From positions 1 to 11,862 of the forward strand of contig CAILBF010000038.1 of the NCBI GenBank assembly GCA_903832395.1: a stretch of DNA of 11,862 bases, written 5' to 3'. Below are positions 1 to 6,778 of this stretch, piece after piece. A program made the translations under genes and the position numbers. The number at the start of each line of letters is the position of its first letter. Within the stretch, counting starts at the first letter, position 1. Under the pieces are notes generated by a model. It was not told the origin of the DNA and searched no databases. It was given only the letters and a program-made list of their open reading frames with translations. The stretch is from an uncultured Actinomycetes bacterium. Lineage in GTDB: Bacteria > Actinomycetota > Actinomycetes > Nanopelagicales > Nanopelagicaceae.

Positions 1-318
1 ATCAAAGGGATTAGCGGGAAAGTCACCCGCATCTGCAACTTGTTGTTGCGAGAATGGTGAAACATCTCCGGCAGGATTGTAAGGGCGCAACAAACGTGCT
101 GACTCGCGGACATGGCTCGGTCCAAAGCGGGCACCAGGGCGGTATGAAACACCGCTATCAAAGGGGATGCCAACGATGGCCACATCAACATCAGATACTT
201 CGTGAAGTTCTGGTAACTGGGCGAAAGTTGTGAGTCCGCTATATCGCGGGACTTTAGTAGCATCGATTTGACCGACAATCTTGCCGTTGGTCACTCTCGG
301 TTTATTGATATCGCCCAT
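1..318 (-). CDS. speB: Agmatinase / ureohydrolase-family protein, N-terminal part (runs off window)
   Basis: The first about 106 residues of a ureohydrolase are visible; the gene continues beyond the left edge. The translation begins MGDINKPRVTNGKIVGQ and contains DVAIVGIPFDSGVSYRPGAR followed by FGPSHVRES.RLLRPYNP, the conserved N-terminal signature of the agmatinase/arginase fold. The metal-binding His and DxHxD motifs lie outside the window. Agmatinase hydrolyses agmatine to putrescine and urea in the cytoplasm. Related actinobacterial enzymes act on guanidinobutyrate, guanidinopropionate or guanidine, so the substrate is not settled. The start is the ATG at 318, with an AGGAT-type ribosome site about 8 nt upstream. 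It lies just downstream of the tRNA-Leu scar in the same direction, so it is most likely host chromosome outside the island. Confidence 0.82.
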   Translation of the reverse strand, partial: MGDINKPRVTNGKIVGQIDATKVPRYSGLTTFAQLPELHEVSDVDVAIVGIPFDSGVSYRPGARFGPSHVRESARLLRPYNPAGDVSPFSQQQVADAGDFPANPFD

Positions 319-361
319 TTACAAATCCTATCTCGCTACCGGCTGGCGATAGCGCGGACTG

Positions 362-407
362 GTGCCCCGAGTGGGGGTCGAACCCACACTGGGAGGATTT
401 TAAGTCC
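362..407 (-). repeat. Left 46-bp direct repeat: 3' half of tRNA-Leu(TAA), att-like scar
   Basis: These 46 bases are identical to 11806-11851. On the minus strand they read from the 5' anticodon stem (GGA) through the loop CTTAAAA, a short variable region, the T arm (GTGGG TTCGACC CCCAC), the acceptor 3' strand TCGGGGC and discriminator A. Nothing resembling the 5' half of a tRNA lies to the right (408 onward), so this is a remnant, not a gene. Identity stops within the anticodon stem, a usual crossover zone for tyrosine recombinases at tRNA genes. On this copy the bases after the discriminator read CCA (362-360 on the minus strand). Confidence 0.93.
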
Positions 408-583
408 GTGAAGTCAGGTTGGATGGATACATATTTAGAGGCTTGGGACTTACCTACCTAACTCGCAGTTGAATGCAACTGGTGGGCAACCAATCTTTGG
501 GGAATATCTTCCCTAGCGCGATTTCGCCGTGTATTCTGACCGCAAAACTCCATATGGATAGGCTGGAAAACAAGAACCTGATT
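408..583. other. 176-bp non-coding spacer between two tRNA scars
   Basis: There is no open frame of note on either strand. I translated several frames, and none resembles a recombinase tail. The stretch holds a small inverted repeat, AGTTG-AATG-CAACT (467-480). By the orientation of the two scars, both of its ends face the element side of a tRNA integration site. It is therefore most simply leftover element DNA, but its origin cannot be told from the sequence. Confidence 0.6.
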
Positions 584-626
584 ACTCTTAATCACCGGGT
601 CGGGGGTTCGAGTCCCTCACACCGCA
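584..626 (+). repeat. tRNA-Lys(CTT) 3'-half remnant, second att-like scar
   Basis: From the last base of the 5' anticodon stem, the sequence gives anticodon loop CTCTTAA (585-591, anticodon CTT), 3' stem TCACC (592-596), variable region GGGTC, T arm GGGGG-TTCGAGT-CCCTC (602-618, one G-U pair), acceptor strand ACACCGC and discriminator A626. The bases at 580-584 (GATTA) cannot pair with TCACC, which needs GGTGA. No D arm or acceptor 5' strand (GCGGTGT expected) lies upstream, so only the 3' half is present. It points away from the tRNA-Leu scar. A hairpin (635-653) follows, and the truncated hsdR frame overlaps it from the other strand. Confidence 0.85.
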
Positions 627-1510
627 CTTAGATTGAGCGCGAATTCTGCGCTCGCTACTAATGCTCTTTGGTATGCCTTCTCTACTGCATAAAACTGGTG
701 ATAGGCAGGAAGCATTTTGTTTGTGTGCTTACCTGACACAAATATCGAGAAGTGTTGAATTACTTCAAGTAAATTCTTTGGATTTAAAAATCCCTCAATT
801 AAAGTTTGGGTATGTCCAAAAGCGCCATGTGGGTCACGGTCGATTCCATCTACCGAACGCCACTTAGTAAATCTCTCTTTGTCTGCAGTTAGGCTTCCCA
901 CCATTGCATCTGAGCCATCTGCAATGACAAGGGCTACGTTGTAATAGAACAGGCGTGAAATCTGTTCTTTATACGTCTGAATCTGGTTAAACGCCTTCCA
1001 AACATTTTCATCTTCGTTATCTGGACTCTTTAGCTCGATGACAACGATTGGTAAACCATTAAGAAAGAGGACCACGTCGGGTCTGCGGCTACCTGCATCA
1101 GAATCATGGGTTACTGTGAATTGATTGACAGCAAGCCACTCATTGTTTTCTGGCTTATTAAAATCAACTATCCAGGCTAATTTTGTGGACTCTTCGCCAT
1201 TGGCTTCTCTGACAGAGATAGGCATGCCTTCCGTCATCCATGTAGAGATTAGTTGATTGGCTCGAAGAACGTCAGTTTCACCAGGTGAAGCTAACTTCTG
1301 GCGCAATGTACGAATAGCTTCTCTAGGAAGGCCGGGGTTAATTCGAGAAAGAGCTTCCTCCACGCGACTACCTAGGATGACTTCTTTATAGCTTTCTCGT
1401 TCTGGAGCAGAGCCATCAGGAGCAATTTCGGGTCCATGCATGTACTCCCAAGCATCAGGTAGCCACTCTAAGAATTGAACCTCATAGGCATCTTCTCCTG
1501 TGAACTTCAT
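617..1510 (-). pseudogene. hsdR: Type I restriction subunit HsdR, C-terminally truncated (nuclease domain only)
   Basis: The 297-residue frame matches the N-terminal part of HsdR, the endonuclease/translocase subunit of type I restriction systems (usually about 1000 residues). The PD-(D/E)xK nuclease core is present: D145 in RRPD, E159 and K161 in IELK, then the QxxxY motif Q176-Y180. A Q-motif-like KMLPAYHQFYAV follows at 265-276. The frame then runs into the tRNA-Lys scar region and stops, before Walker A and the whole superfamily 2 helicase motor. The last 10 or so residues (from about 287) are encoded by the scar's flank and hairpin and are not native. The ATG at 1510 overlaps the hsdS stop (ATGA). 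Without the motor it cannot translocate or restrict. The protein could be made but is presumably inactive. Confidence 0.9.
635..653. terminator. Stem-loop after the tRNA-Lys remnant
   Basis: GAGCGC (635-640) and GCGCTC (648-653) form a 6-bp GC-rich stem with a 7-nt loop, 8 bases after the tRNA-Lys 3' end. It may be the original tRNA terminator carried along with the 3' half. There is no T-run on either side, so termination activity is doubtful. It is read through as codons by the truncated hsdR on the minus strand. Confidence 0.35.
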
Positions 1511-2787
1511 GATGCCAACATTTCTTTGGGAATCTGCAGTTCGCCCGAAATCAACCGTGGGAGCAAGGAGTCACGTATTTCAGCTAAGTTGCGACTCTCA
1601 ATCGAAGTCTTAATCTTAAGAGAAATAAGCGGCTCAATAATTTCAGTAGCACGATTCAATAATTCTGAATTTGGAATTGCAAGCTTTGATTCAGATAGGT
1701 GACCTCGCTGAATGTGGCCCATTGTCGTGGCTTTTCCACTAGCAATTTCCCTGAAGAATGAAAGGAAACTCTTTGTTGATAAATAGGAATACCAATCTGG
1801 AACATTTTTGCCAGTTACTTTAAAAAGGTGCTGATTAAGTGCGCCTAAACCCCCTGTCCAAGTTTCTACTTCAAGGGTGCCTGACCAAGAAAATAAAATG
1901 TCACCATCTTTGATAATGAATTTGGGGTCCAATAACCCAGAAGCCATATCAGCACCTTGGGTATTACCCGCTCTTAGTTGCGCGATTTTAATTACGGGTA
2001 ATTGCTCATTTTCTTCAATTACAGGGAATTTCTGCATGGCAAGACCATTTAAGTATTCTGAAATCTCATCAAGTGAGCGGACTTCCCAACCTTTAGGAAT
2101 TAAGCCAAGCTCAGATTCCTCAAAAGAGTCAGGAAATAGCGCCGAAGTCGCAGCATCCATGCCAGTTGGCTTTTCACCAACCATCTTTGCTTTTACTGGG
2201 TCGAAATCTATAAACCAAGATTTAAAGATTGTTTGTACGATGTCTTCTAAAGTTTTGGAGAGGGCATTGTTGGATGCAATCTTTGCATCCAAATTATTCA
2301 TACAATTACCGATTGCAATTTGCATTGGATGACTGGGTATTGCTACTTCGAGGCTTGATAGTTCTCCAAGGCTAAGATTTGTCTGTACTGATTGAACAAT
2401 TCTGCGCATTGCATTTTTCTGGCTCTTAGTGTCCTTGAGAAAATAGAACAAATATTGAGTATCAATTAAATCTTTTATCGGCCTGAGTATCGCAACTGCT
2501 TGATTGGTATTAGCTGGCAAAATCGAACTATCTACAACGGCCATTCTTCCAATGCTTCCAGCAATCGAATAAAGGATATCTCCCTCTTGCAGTTTGGAAC
2601 GATTTAGCTTGTCATGCGTAGTCTCATCAATTTTCTGCATTTTGCTTGAAATGATATTGCCATCTTCTGAAAGGCACTCAACTTTTATAAAATTAATTTC
2701 TCCTTCGTTCAACTTCATGCCCAAACTTGTAGGCGTTGTCCCTTTGGTGATTAGAGAGCAAATTTCCTTCAGGCTTTTAATTTGCAT
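1507..2787 (-). CDS. hsdS: Type I restriction-modification specificity subunit HsdS
   Basis: This 426-residue protein has normal length and full HsdS architecture. Target recognition domain 1 spans about 1-150, followed by a helical spacer and the central conserved block SWFIDFDPVKAKM...P (190-231) that opens at GWEV. Target recognition domain 2 spans about 232-385, and the C-terminal helix ends IRDSLLPRLISGELQIP (404-420). HsdS recognises the bipartite DNA target and binds two HsdM subunits to make the methyltransferase; HsdR joins for cleavage. The start is the ATG at 2787, one base after the hsdM stop (TAATATG), and the end overlaps the hsdR ATG by 4 bp, so it lies in a classic hsdM-hsdS-hsdR operon. 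It is the only intact member here. The target sequence cannot be predicted from the protein by eye. Confidence 0.93.
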   Translation of the reverse strand: MQIKSLKEICSLITKGTTPTSLGMKLNEGEINFIKVECLSEDGNIISSKMQKIDETTHDKLNRSKLQEGDILYSIAGSIGRMAVVDSSILPANTNQAVAILRPIKDLIDTQYLFYFLKDTKSQKNAMRRIVQSVQTNLSLGELSSLEVAIPSHPMQIAIGNCMNNLDAKIASNNALSKTLEDIVQTIFKSWFIDFDPVKAKMVGEKPTGMDAATSALFPDSFEESELGLIPKGWEVRSLDEISEYLNGLAMQKFPVIEENEQLPVIKIAQLRAGNTQGADMASGLLDPKFIIKDGDILFSWSGTLEVETWTGGLGALNQHLFKVTGKNVPDWYSYLSTKSFLSFFREIASGKATTMGHIQRGHLSESKLAIPNSELLNRATEIIEPLISLKIKTSIESRNLAEIRDSLLPRLISGELQIPKEMLAS

Positions 2788-2788
2788 A

Positions 2789-3331
2789 TTAGGAAAGCCC
2801 CAGCTGACTCAAATTCTTTAAAATTACCGCTTCCAGGTGATGAGACTCTTCAAGTTGTTCTGAAAGCTGGGTCGTCAATGTTTGCATGCGGGTAGCGAAG
2901 TCTTCGTTATTTTCAGATTCCACTTCTTCTGTACCGATGTAACGGCCAGGCGAAAGAGAGTCGCTATTCTTCGCAATTTCTTTACGGGTTACTGATTTAC
3001 AGAACCCATCAATATCTTCATATTTCCCATCACACCAGCAATTAAAGGTGTCCGCAATCCGAGCAATTTCTTCCTCGCTAAATTCAATCTGAGTTCTTGA
3101 GATTGCAGTACCTAGTTTGCGGGCATCAATAAAAAGAACTTGATTTTCACGCTTCTTCTTCCATTTTGATTTATCTTTGTTGAAAAACCAGAGAGAGCTT
3201 GGTATCTGAGTTTTAAAGAAAAGCTGACCAGGTAAGTCAATAATGCACTCAATTACATCATCATCTAGAAATGCCTTACGAATAAGGTCATCTCCCCCTT
3301 GGCTTGAAGTTAGCGTTCCACGTGGCATCAC
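2789..3331 (-). pseudogene. hsdM: Type I methyltransferase subunit HsdM, N-terminally truncated
   Basis: The frame gives about 180 residues matching the C-terminal third of HsdM (usually about 500 residues): GTLTSSQGGDDLIRKAFL, then DDVIECIIDLPGQLFFKTQI with PSSLWFFNKDK, then a C-terminal helical tail. The SAM-binding motif and the catalytic NPPF/NPPY motif of N6-adenine methyltransferases are missing. The frame stays open upstream of the nominal GTG at 3331 up to and past the lacI stop at 3369-3371. Some of that extra stretch (KIPNGTNARRVMPRG) can be aligned to HsdM. No ribosome site precedes 3331 or the ATG at 3328. The simplest reading is that hsdM was cut where the lacI module begins. It is one base away from hsdS and cannot methylate by itself. 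Confidence 0.88.
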
Positions 3332-3368
3332 ACGACGCGCATTGGTGCCGTTCGGGATCTTAATGTGC

Positions 3369-4403
3369 TCAGGTTGATTCTCGTAAAATCAACTTACCAG
3401 GGTATTTCTTAATTCCTACAATAGATTTGCCCGCAATCATATCTGCAAGGTGTTGAGCTGCAATTCCGCCGAGCTCTTCTAATTGCAAATCAATGGAAGT
3501 AATCATTGGGTTACAGCCTATTGTCACTACATCCCAGTTATCAAAACCCAGTACAGATACTTGCTGGGGGACTGAATATCCGCGTTCACGCAGTCTTTCG
3601 ATAGAGCCTCTCGCAATTTGATCATTTCCGCAGAAAATTCCGTCAAATTGGATCCCATTTTCTATTAGCGCATCTACTCCCGACCGCCCCCATGATTCTG
3701 ACCAATCTCCGAATAGTGGTTCGCCCGTAAGTGTCAGGTTGTTCAGAGCTAGTTGTGCTCGAATGCCATTTAACCGTAATTGGGTCGCATCGTAAGATCT
3801 GTCACCCGTGATGTAGGCAATCCTTCTTCGTCCCAATGAAACCAAATGTTCAATACCCAATTGCGCTGATTTAAAATCATCAGTAATTATAGAAAGGTCG
3901 TTCGGGTCTTCGGAATGTCCATATACGTAAATAATTGGAACAGGTAAATCTGTTCCAAGTGATTTTCTGGGGTTAGAGGTACTTGCCAAGACAATTATTC
4001 CATCGACTCTTCTGCTCAGGAGTGACCGCAAATGAAAAGCTTCACGAATTGAATCTCCGCGAGCATCGCAGAGAAAAACCGCAATTTTTTCCGACCCAAA
4101 TGCATTTTCAACTCCGGTCAGAATCGGAATACTGAATCTTCCGACTAAGTCATCGGTTAGCAAGCCAATGGTTTCTGACGTGCCTTTAGCTAAATTTTTA
4201 GCATAGTAGTTGGCTTCGTATCCCATTTCTTCAGCAACTCTGAAAATTCTTTTCTTAGTACTTGCGCTGACATCAAATTTGCCATTAATTGCCTTGGAAA
4301 CAGTCGAGACGGAAAAACCCGATTCGTGGGCAACGTCATGCAAGGTTAAATGGCGAACACCATTACCTTTTGAACCCGATTTACGTTTCGAAACCTCGCT
4401 CAT
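3369..4403 (-). CDS. LacI-family transcriptional repressor of the arabinofuranoside locus
   Basis: This 344-residue LacI/GalR regulator is complete. The N-terminal helix-turn-helix LTLHDVAHESGFSVSTVSKA lies at residues 19-38 from the ATG, with a hinge helix around ANYYAKNLAKG (64-74). A periplasmic-binding-protein-like effector domain follows (IGLLTDD...), with the family signatures GIFCGNDQIARGS and VPQQVSVLGFDN, and it ends LILREST. I take the ATG at 4403; a TTG two codons upstream (4409) is also possible, and neither has a strong ribosome site. The gene is divergent from the transport operon across a 150-bp region with LacI-type palindromes, so it most likely represses that operon and possibly itself. 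By context the inducer should be arabinose or an arabino-oligosaccharide (inference). Its stop directly borders the broken hsdM. Confidence 0.92.
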   Translation of the reverse strand: MSEVSKRKSGSKGNGVRHLTLHDVAHESGFSVSTVSKAINGKFDVSASTKKRIFRVAEEMGYEANYYAKNLAKGTSETIGLLTDDLVGRFSIPILTGVENAFGSEKIAVFLCDARGDSIREAFHLRSLLSRRVDGIIVLASTSNPRKSLGTDLPVPIIYVYGHSEDPNDLSIITDDFKSAQLGIEHLVSLGRRRIAYITGDRSYDATQLRLNGIRAQLALNNLTLTGEPLFGDWSESWGRSGVDALIENGIQFDGIFCGNDQIARGSIERLRERGYSVPQQVSVLGFDNWDVVTIGCNPMITSIDLQLEELGGIAAQHLADMIAGKSIVGIKKYPGKLILREST

Positions 4404-4448
4404 GCCCAACCCCGTTTATTAGAACTTAAGTACATCCTATCTTGAGTC

Positions 4449-4462
4449 TCGAAAATTTTCGA
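4449..4462. promoter_or_regulatory. Palindrome near the lacI start, possible auxiliary operator
   Basis: TCGAAAATTTTCGA is a perfect 14-bp palindrome upstream of the -35 box and about 45 bp upstream of the lacI start. It has the same CGAAAA/TTTTCG arms as the main operator but lacks the central CG, so the half-sites are 2 bp closer, which LacI proteins often do not tolerate. It could be an auxiliary or autoregulatory site. Its centre is 57 bp from that of the main operator. Confidence 0.45.
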
Positions 4463-4475
4463 AATGGTGGCTCTA

Positions 4476-4503
4476 TTGACACCAATTCACCATGCTGTAT
4501 ATT
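4476..4503 (+). promoter_or_regulatory. Promoter of the sugar-transport operon
   Basis: A perfect -35 TTGACA (4476-4481) and a -10-like TATATT (4498-4503) are separated by 16 bp. The predicted start lies at about 4509-4511, inside the palindrome at 4506-4519, so a bound repressor would block initiation. Confidence 0.7.
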
Positions 4504-4505
4504 AA

Positions 4506-4519
4506 CGAAAACGTTTTCG
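4506..4519. promoter_or_regulatory. LacI-family operator
   Basis: CGAAAACGTTTTCG is a perfect 14-bp palindrome with the central CG typical of LacI-family operators. It overlaps the predicted transcription start of the operon beginning at 4553. A degenerate copy, CGAAAATGTTGCCG (4528-4541, 11 of 14 bases), lies 22 bp downstream, two helical turns away, and may be a weaker second site. Confidence 0.8.
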
Positions 4520-4552
4520 AAAAACGTCGAAAATGTTGCCGAAGGAGGCGTA

Positions 4553-5815
4553 GTGAAAAAAAGAGAACTATTAAATGGGAGATCAAAGAAGGCGTTCCCT
4601 GCCGTTCTTGCCAGTGCAGCCTTAGGGCTTGCATTTGTAAGCGTAACAAATATCCAGCCAGCATCGGCCGCGCAAAGCATCACAGTTTGGCATTATTTTA
4701 ATGCCCCGGCTCAAGTTAAAGAGATGACCGACTACGGCACTCTTTTCCAAAAGGACCACCCAGGGGTAGTTGTTAAGAACGTTTACATCCCTTATGACCA
4801 AGAGGAGCCAAAGTTAATTGCTGCTGCAGGTGCCAAGACTGGCCCAGACGTAGTGGTATTTAACGGCGGCGACGCTGATTTGTTAATTCAGTCGAACGTA
4901 ATTGCTCCAATGACCAAACACTGGAATTCATTCGCTGATAAGTCGAAATTCCCTGCTGGCGTAATCCACAGCTACAACGGAGGAATTTACGCAGTTCAGG
5001 GGTATGTCAACCTACTAGGGCTCTGGTACAACGCAGATCTACTTAAGCAGGATAAATTGACTCCTCCAAAGACTTTTGCGGAACTAACTGCCGATCTTGC
5101 TGCCGTCAAGGCTGCAGGACAACAAGGAATTACATTAACTGGTATGGCAAATGGCCAAGGTGAATGGCAAGCATTGCCATGGTTGACCAATTTTGGTTTC
5201 AACTACGCTACGCCAACCGCCGCTACAGCAACCAGTGCATTTTCAATGATCAAGGATTGGGTTGACAAGGGCTACCTTTCACAACAATCCTCTACTTGGG
5301 ATCAGACTGTTCCTTTTACTACATGGGCAGCTGGCGGAGTTGCATTTGCTGAAAACGGTAATTGGCAAATGGGAACTGCTGCCTCAACAGCAAAATTCAA
5401 GTATGGCGTAGTGCCTATGCCACTTTCGGCAACTGGCAAGGTATACCTTGGAGGGGAAGCAGAAGGAATTGGCGCCTTCTCTAAAAATCCAACTCTCGCC
5501 TGGCAGTATCTCCAATCCACATACTTCAGCAAAGCTGGTCAAACTCTTGCACTGAAGGAAGTCGGAAGTATTCCTAGCCGTTCTGACCTTTCAGACAGTC
5601 CAAGCGTGACCGGGAATCCGTTGCTCAGCCCATTTGTATATGAAATTCAAAAGATGGGACAGGCGTATCCTCCAGCATCGATGCCAGGCAAGAACGTATC
5701 TGCAATTCAAACTGCAGGAGGTCAAGCTTGGAGCGCTGTAATCGGTGGTCAAGCTACTCCCGAAACAGCGGCAAAGTCATTTATTGATGTGCTGACTCCG
5801 CTACTAACTAAGTAA
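4553..5815 (+). CDS. Extracellular sugar-binding protein of a CUT1 ABC transporter
   Basis: This 420-residue solute-binding protein belongs to the family 1/8 sugar binders. I choose the GTG at 4553 because a perfect AAGGAGG (4542-4548) precedes it by 4 nt and the product then begins with a classical signal peptide: KKRELLNGRSKK, a hydrophobic stretch AFPAVLASAALGLAFVSV, and a PASAA cleavage region just before QSITVWHYF. An in-frame ATG at 4442 would put the promoter and operator inside the gene and is rejected. The mature part has typical features (ITVWHYF, KTGPDVVVFNGGDA, NLLGLWYNADLL, TPPKTFAEL). There is no lipobox cysteine, unusual for a Gram-positive binding protein. It is first in an operon with two permeases and GH127, so the ligand is probably an arabinofuranose-containing oligosaccharide (inference). 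Confidence 0.92.
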   Translation: MKKRELLNGRSKKAFPAVLASAALGLAFVSVTNIQPASAAQSITVWHYFNAPAQVKEMTDYGTLFQKDHPGVVVKNVYIPYDQEEPKLIAAAGAKTGPDVVVFNGGDADLLIQSNVIAPMTKHWNSFADKSKFPAGVIHSYNGGIYAVQGYVNLLGLWYNADLLKQDKLTPPKTFAELTADLAAVKAAGQQGITLTGMANGQGEWQALPWLTNFGFNYATPTAATATSAFSMIKDWVDKGYLSQQSSTWDQTVPFTTWAAGGVAFAENGNWQMGTAASTAKFKYGVVPMPLSATGKVYLGGEAEGIGAFSKNPTLAWQYLQSTYFSKAGQTLALKEVGSIPSRSDLSDSPSVTGNPLLSPFVYEIQKMGQAYPPASMPGKNVSAIQTAGGQAWSAVIGGQATPETAAKSFIDVLTPLLTK

Positions 5816-5884
5816 ATAATACGTAAATAAAAGTGCACATAATCATGTTCTCTGGTTCAATTGAGTGATATTGGACCAGATAAC

Positions 5885-6778
5885 ATGACACGTATTGCAA
5901 AAAGAAAATTCGGCTCCATAACGAAACGAAAAGCATTTTTCTTAGTTCCTGCGGGAATTTACTTAGGTCTCATGAGCGTATATCCATTAGCCATCCTCAT
6001 AAAAATGAGCATGAGTAGAGTAACTGAAACCACAATTAATCAAAAATGGCCTAGCGCTGGTCTCCTCAACTACAAGGAGGGGATTAAATCTGGCCAAGTG
6101 ACAGGGGCTCTCAACCGAACTTTAATGTTCGTGACAATAGTGACCTTAATTGGACTTATCATGGGATTCTTTTCAGCTATTGCTCTTAAAAATTCTGGAA
6201 AATTTTCCACGTTTCTTATGGCTGGAATGGTCTTTATCTGGGCGTTACCGCCTGTAATCAATGGAAGTGTATGGAAATTTTTGTTATCCCAAAATGGGTT
6301 GATCAACACAATTCTCCATCAATTTGGCATGACATCTGTGCCATTTCTCTACAACGCACATGTTGCTTTGCTCTTTATCTCCCTGGTCAATTCATGGGCC
6401 GTTATCCCATTCAATGCTTTGGTTTTTAGAGCGGCTATTCTTTCGATTCCCGAAGAAATACTTGAGGCTTCAAAGCTCGATGGCGTGAATGCCTGGCAAG
6501 AAATCAAATACATCACGTTTCCCTTCTTGAAACCTACCGGATTTGTCCTAACTATTTTGACGGTTGTTTATGCATTTCGAAGTTTTGACTTTATTTATGT
6601 AATGACCTTTGGAGGTCCGGGAACTGCAACCAATACTCTCCCTTACTTGAGTTATAACCAATCGTTTGCTCAATACAATTTTGGGCTCGGATCTTCCACT
6701 GCAATACTCACACTGCTAATTGTCTTCAGTTTAGGAATTTTTTACTCTCGCACTCTATCTAAAGAAGAGAGTATCTAA
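5885..6778 (+). CDS. CUT1 ABC transporter permease, MalF/AraP-like
   Basis: This 297-residue membrane protein has about six hydrophobic segments (first: AFFLVPAGIYLGLMSVYPLA). The permease EAA loop reads EASKLDGVNAWQEIKYITFP, which contacts the ATPase. MTFGGPGTATNTLPYLSYNQ is a typical MalF-type C-terminal region. I prefer the ATG at 5885; an in-frame TTG at 5861 would add 8 residues, and neither has a clear ribosome site. The gene follows the binding protein by 69 bp without an obvious terminator. Its stop shares one base with the next ATG (TAATG), indicating translational coupling. It forms the channel heterodimer with the next gene. No ATP-binding subunit is encoded here, so a shared MsmX/UgpC-type ATPase elsewhere must power it (family knowledge). 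Confidence 0.92.
   Translation: MTRIAKRKFGSITKRKAFFLVPAGIYLGLMSVYPLAILIKMSMSRVTETTINQKWPSAGLLNYKEGIKSGQVTGALNRTLMFVTIVTLIGLIMGFFSAIALKNSGKFSTFLMAGMVFIWALPPVINGSVWKFLLSQNGLINTILHQFGMTSVPFLYNAHVALLFISLVNSWAVIPFNALVFRAAILSIPEEILEASKLDGVNAWQEIKYITFPFLKPTGFVLTILTVVYAFRSFDFIYVMTFGGPGTATNTLPYLSYNQSFAQYNFGLGSSTAILTLLIVFSLGIFYSRTLSKEESI

Noticed and set aside
408..583. Possible integrase remnant between the tRNA scars
   Set aside because: Translations of several frames are short or interrupted and show none of the tyrosine recombinase R-H-R-Y box.
635..653. Hairpin as a proven rho-independent terminator
   Set aside because: The stem is good but no T-run follows on either strand; listed only as a low-confidence stem-loop.
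1877..2332. Plus-strand open frame opposite hsdS (also others opposite SBP, permeases, GH127 and araB)
   Set aside because: These are antisense shadows of well-supported genes with no ribosome site or recognisable protein features.
4442..4552. In-frame ATG start for the binding protein at 4442
   Set aside because: It would place the promoter, operator and a perfect ribosome site inside the coding sequence; the GTG at 4553 gives a proper signal peptide.
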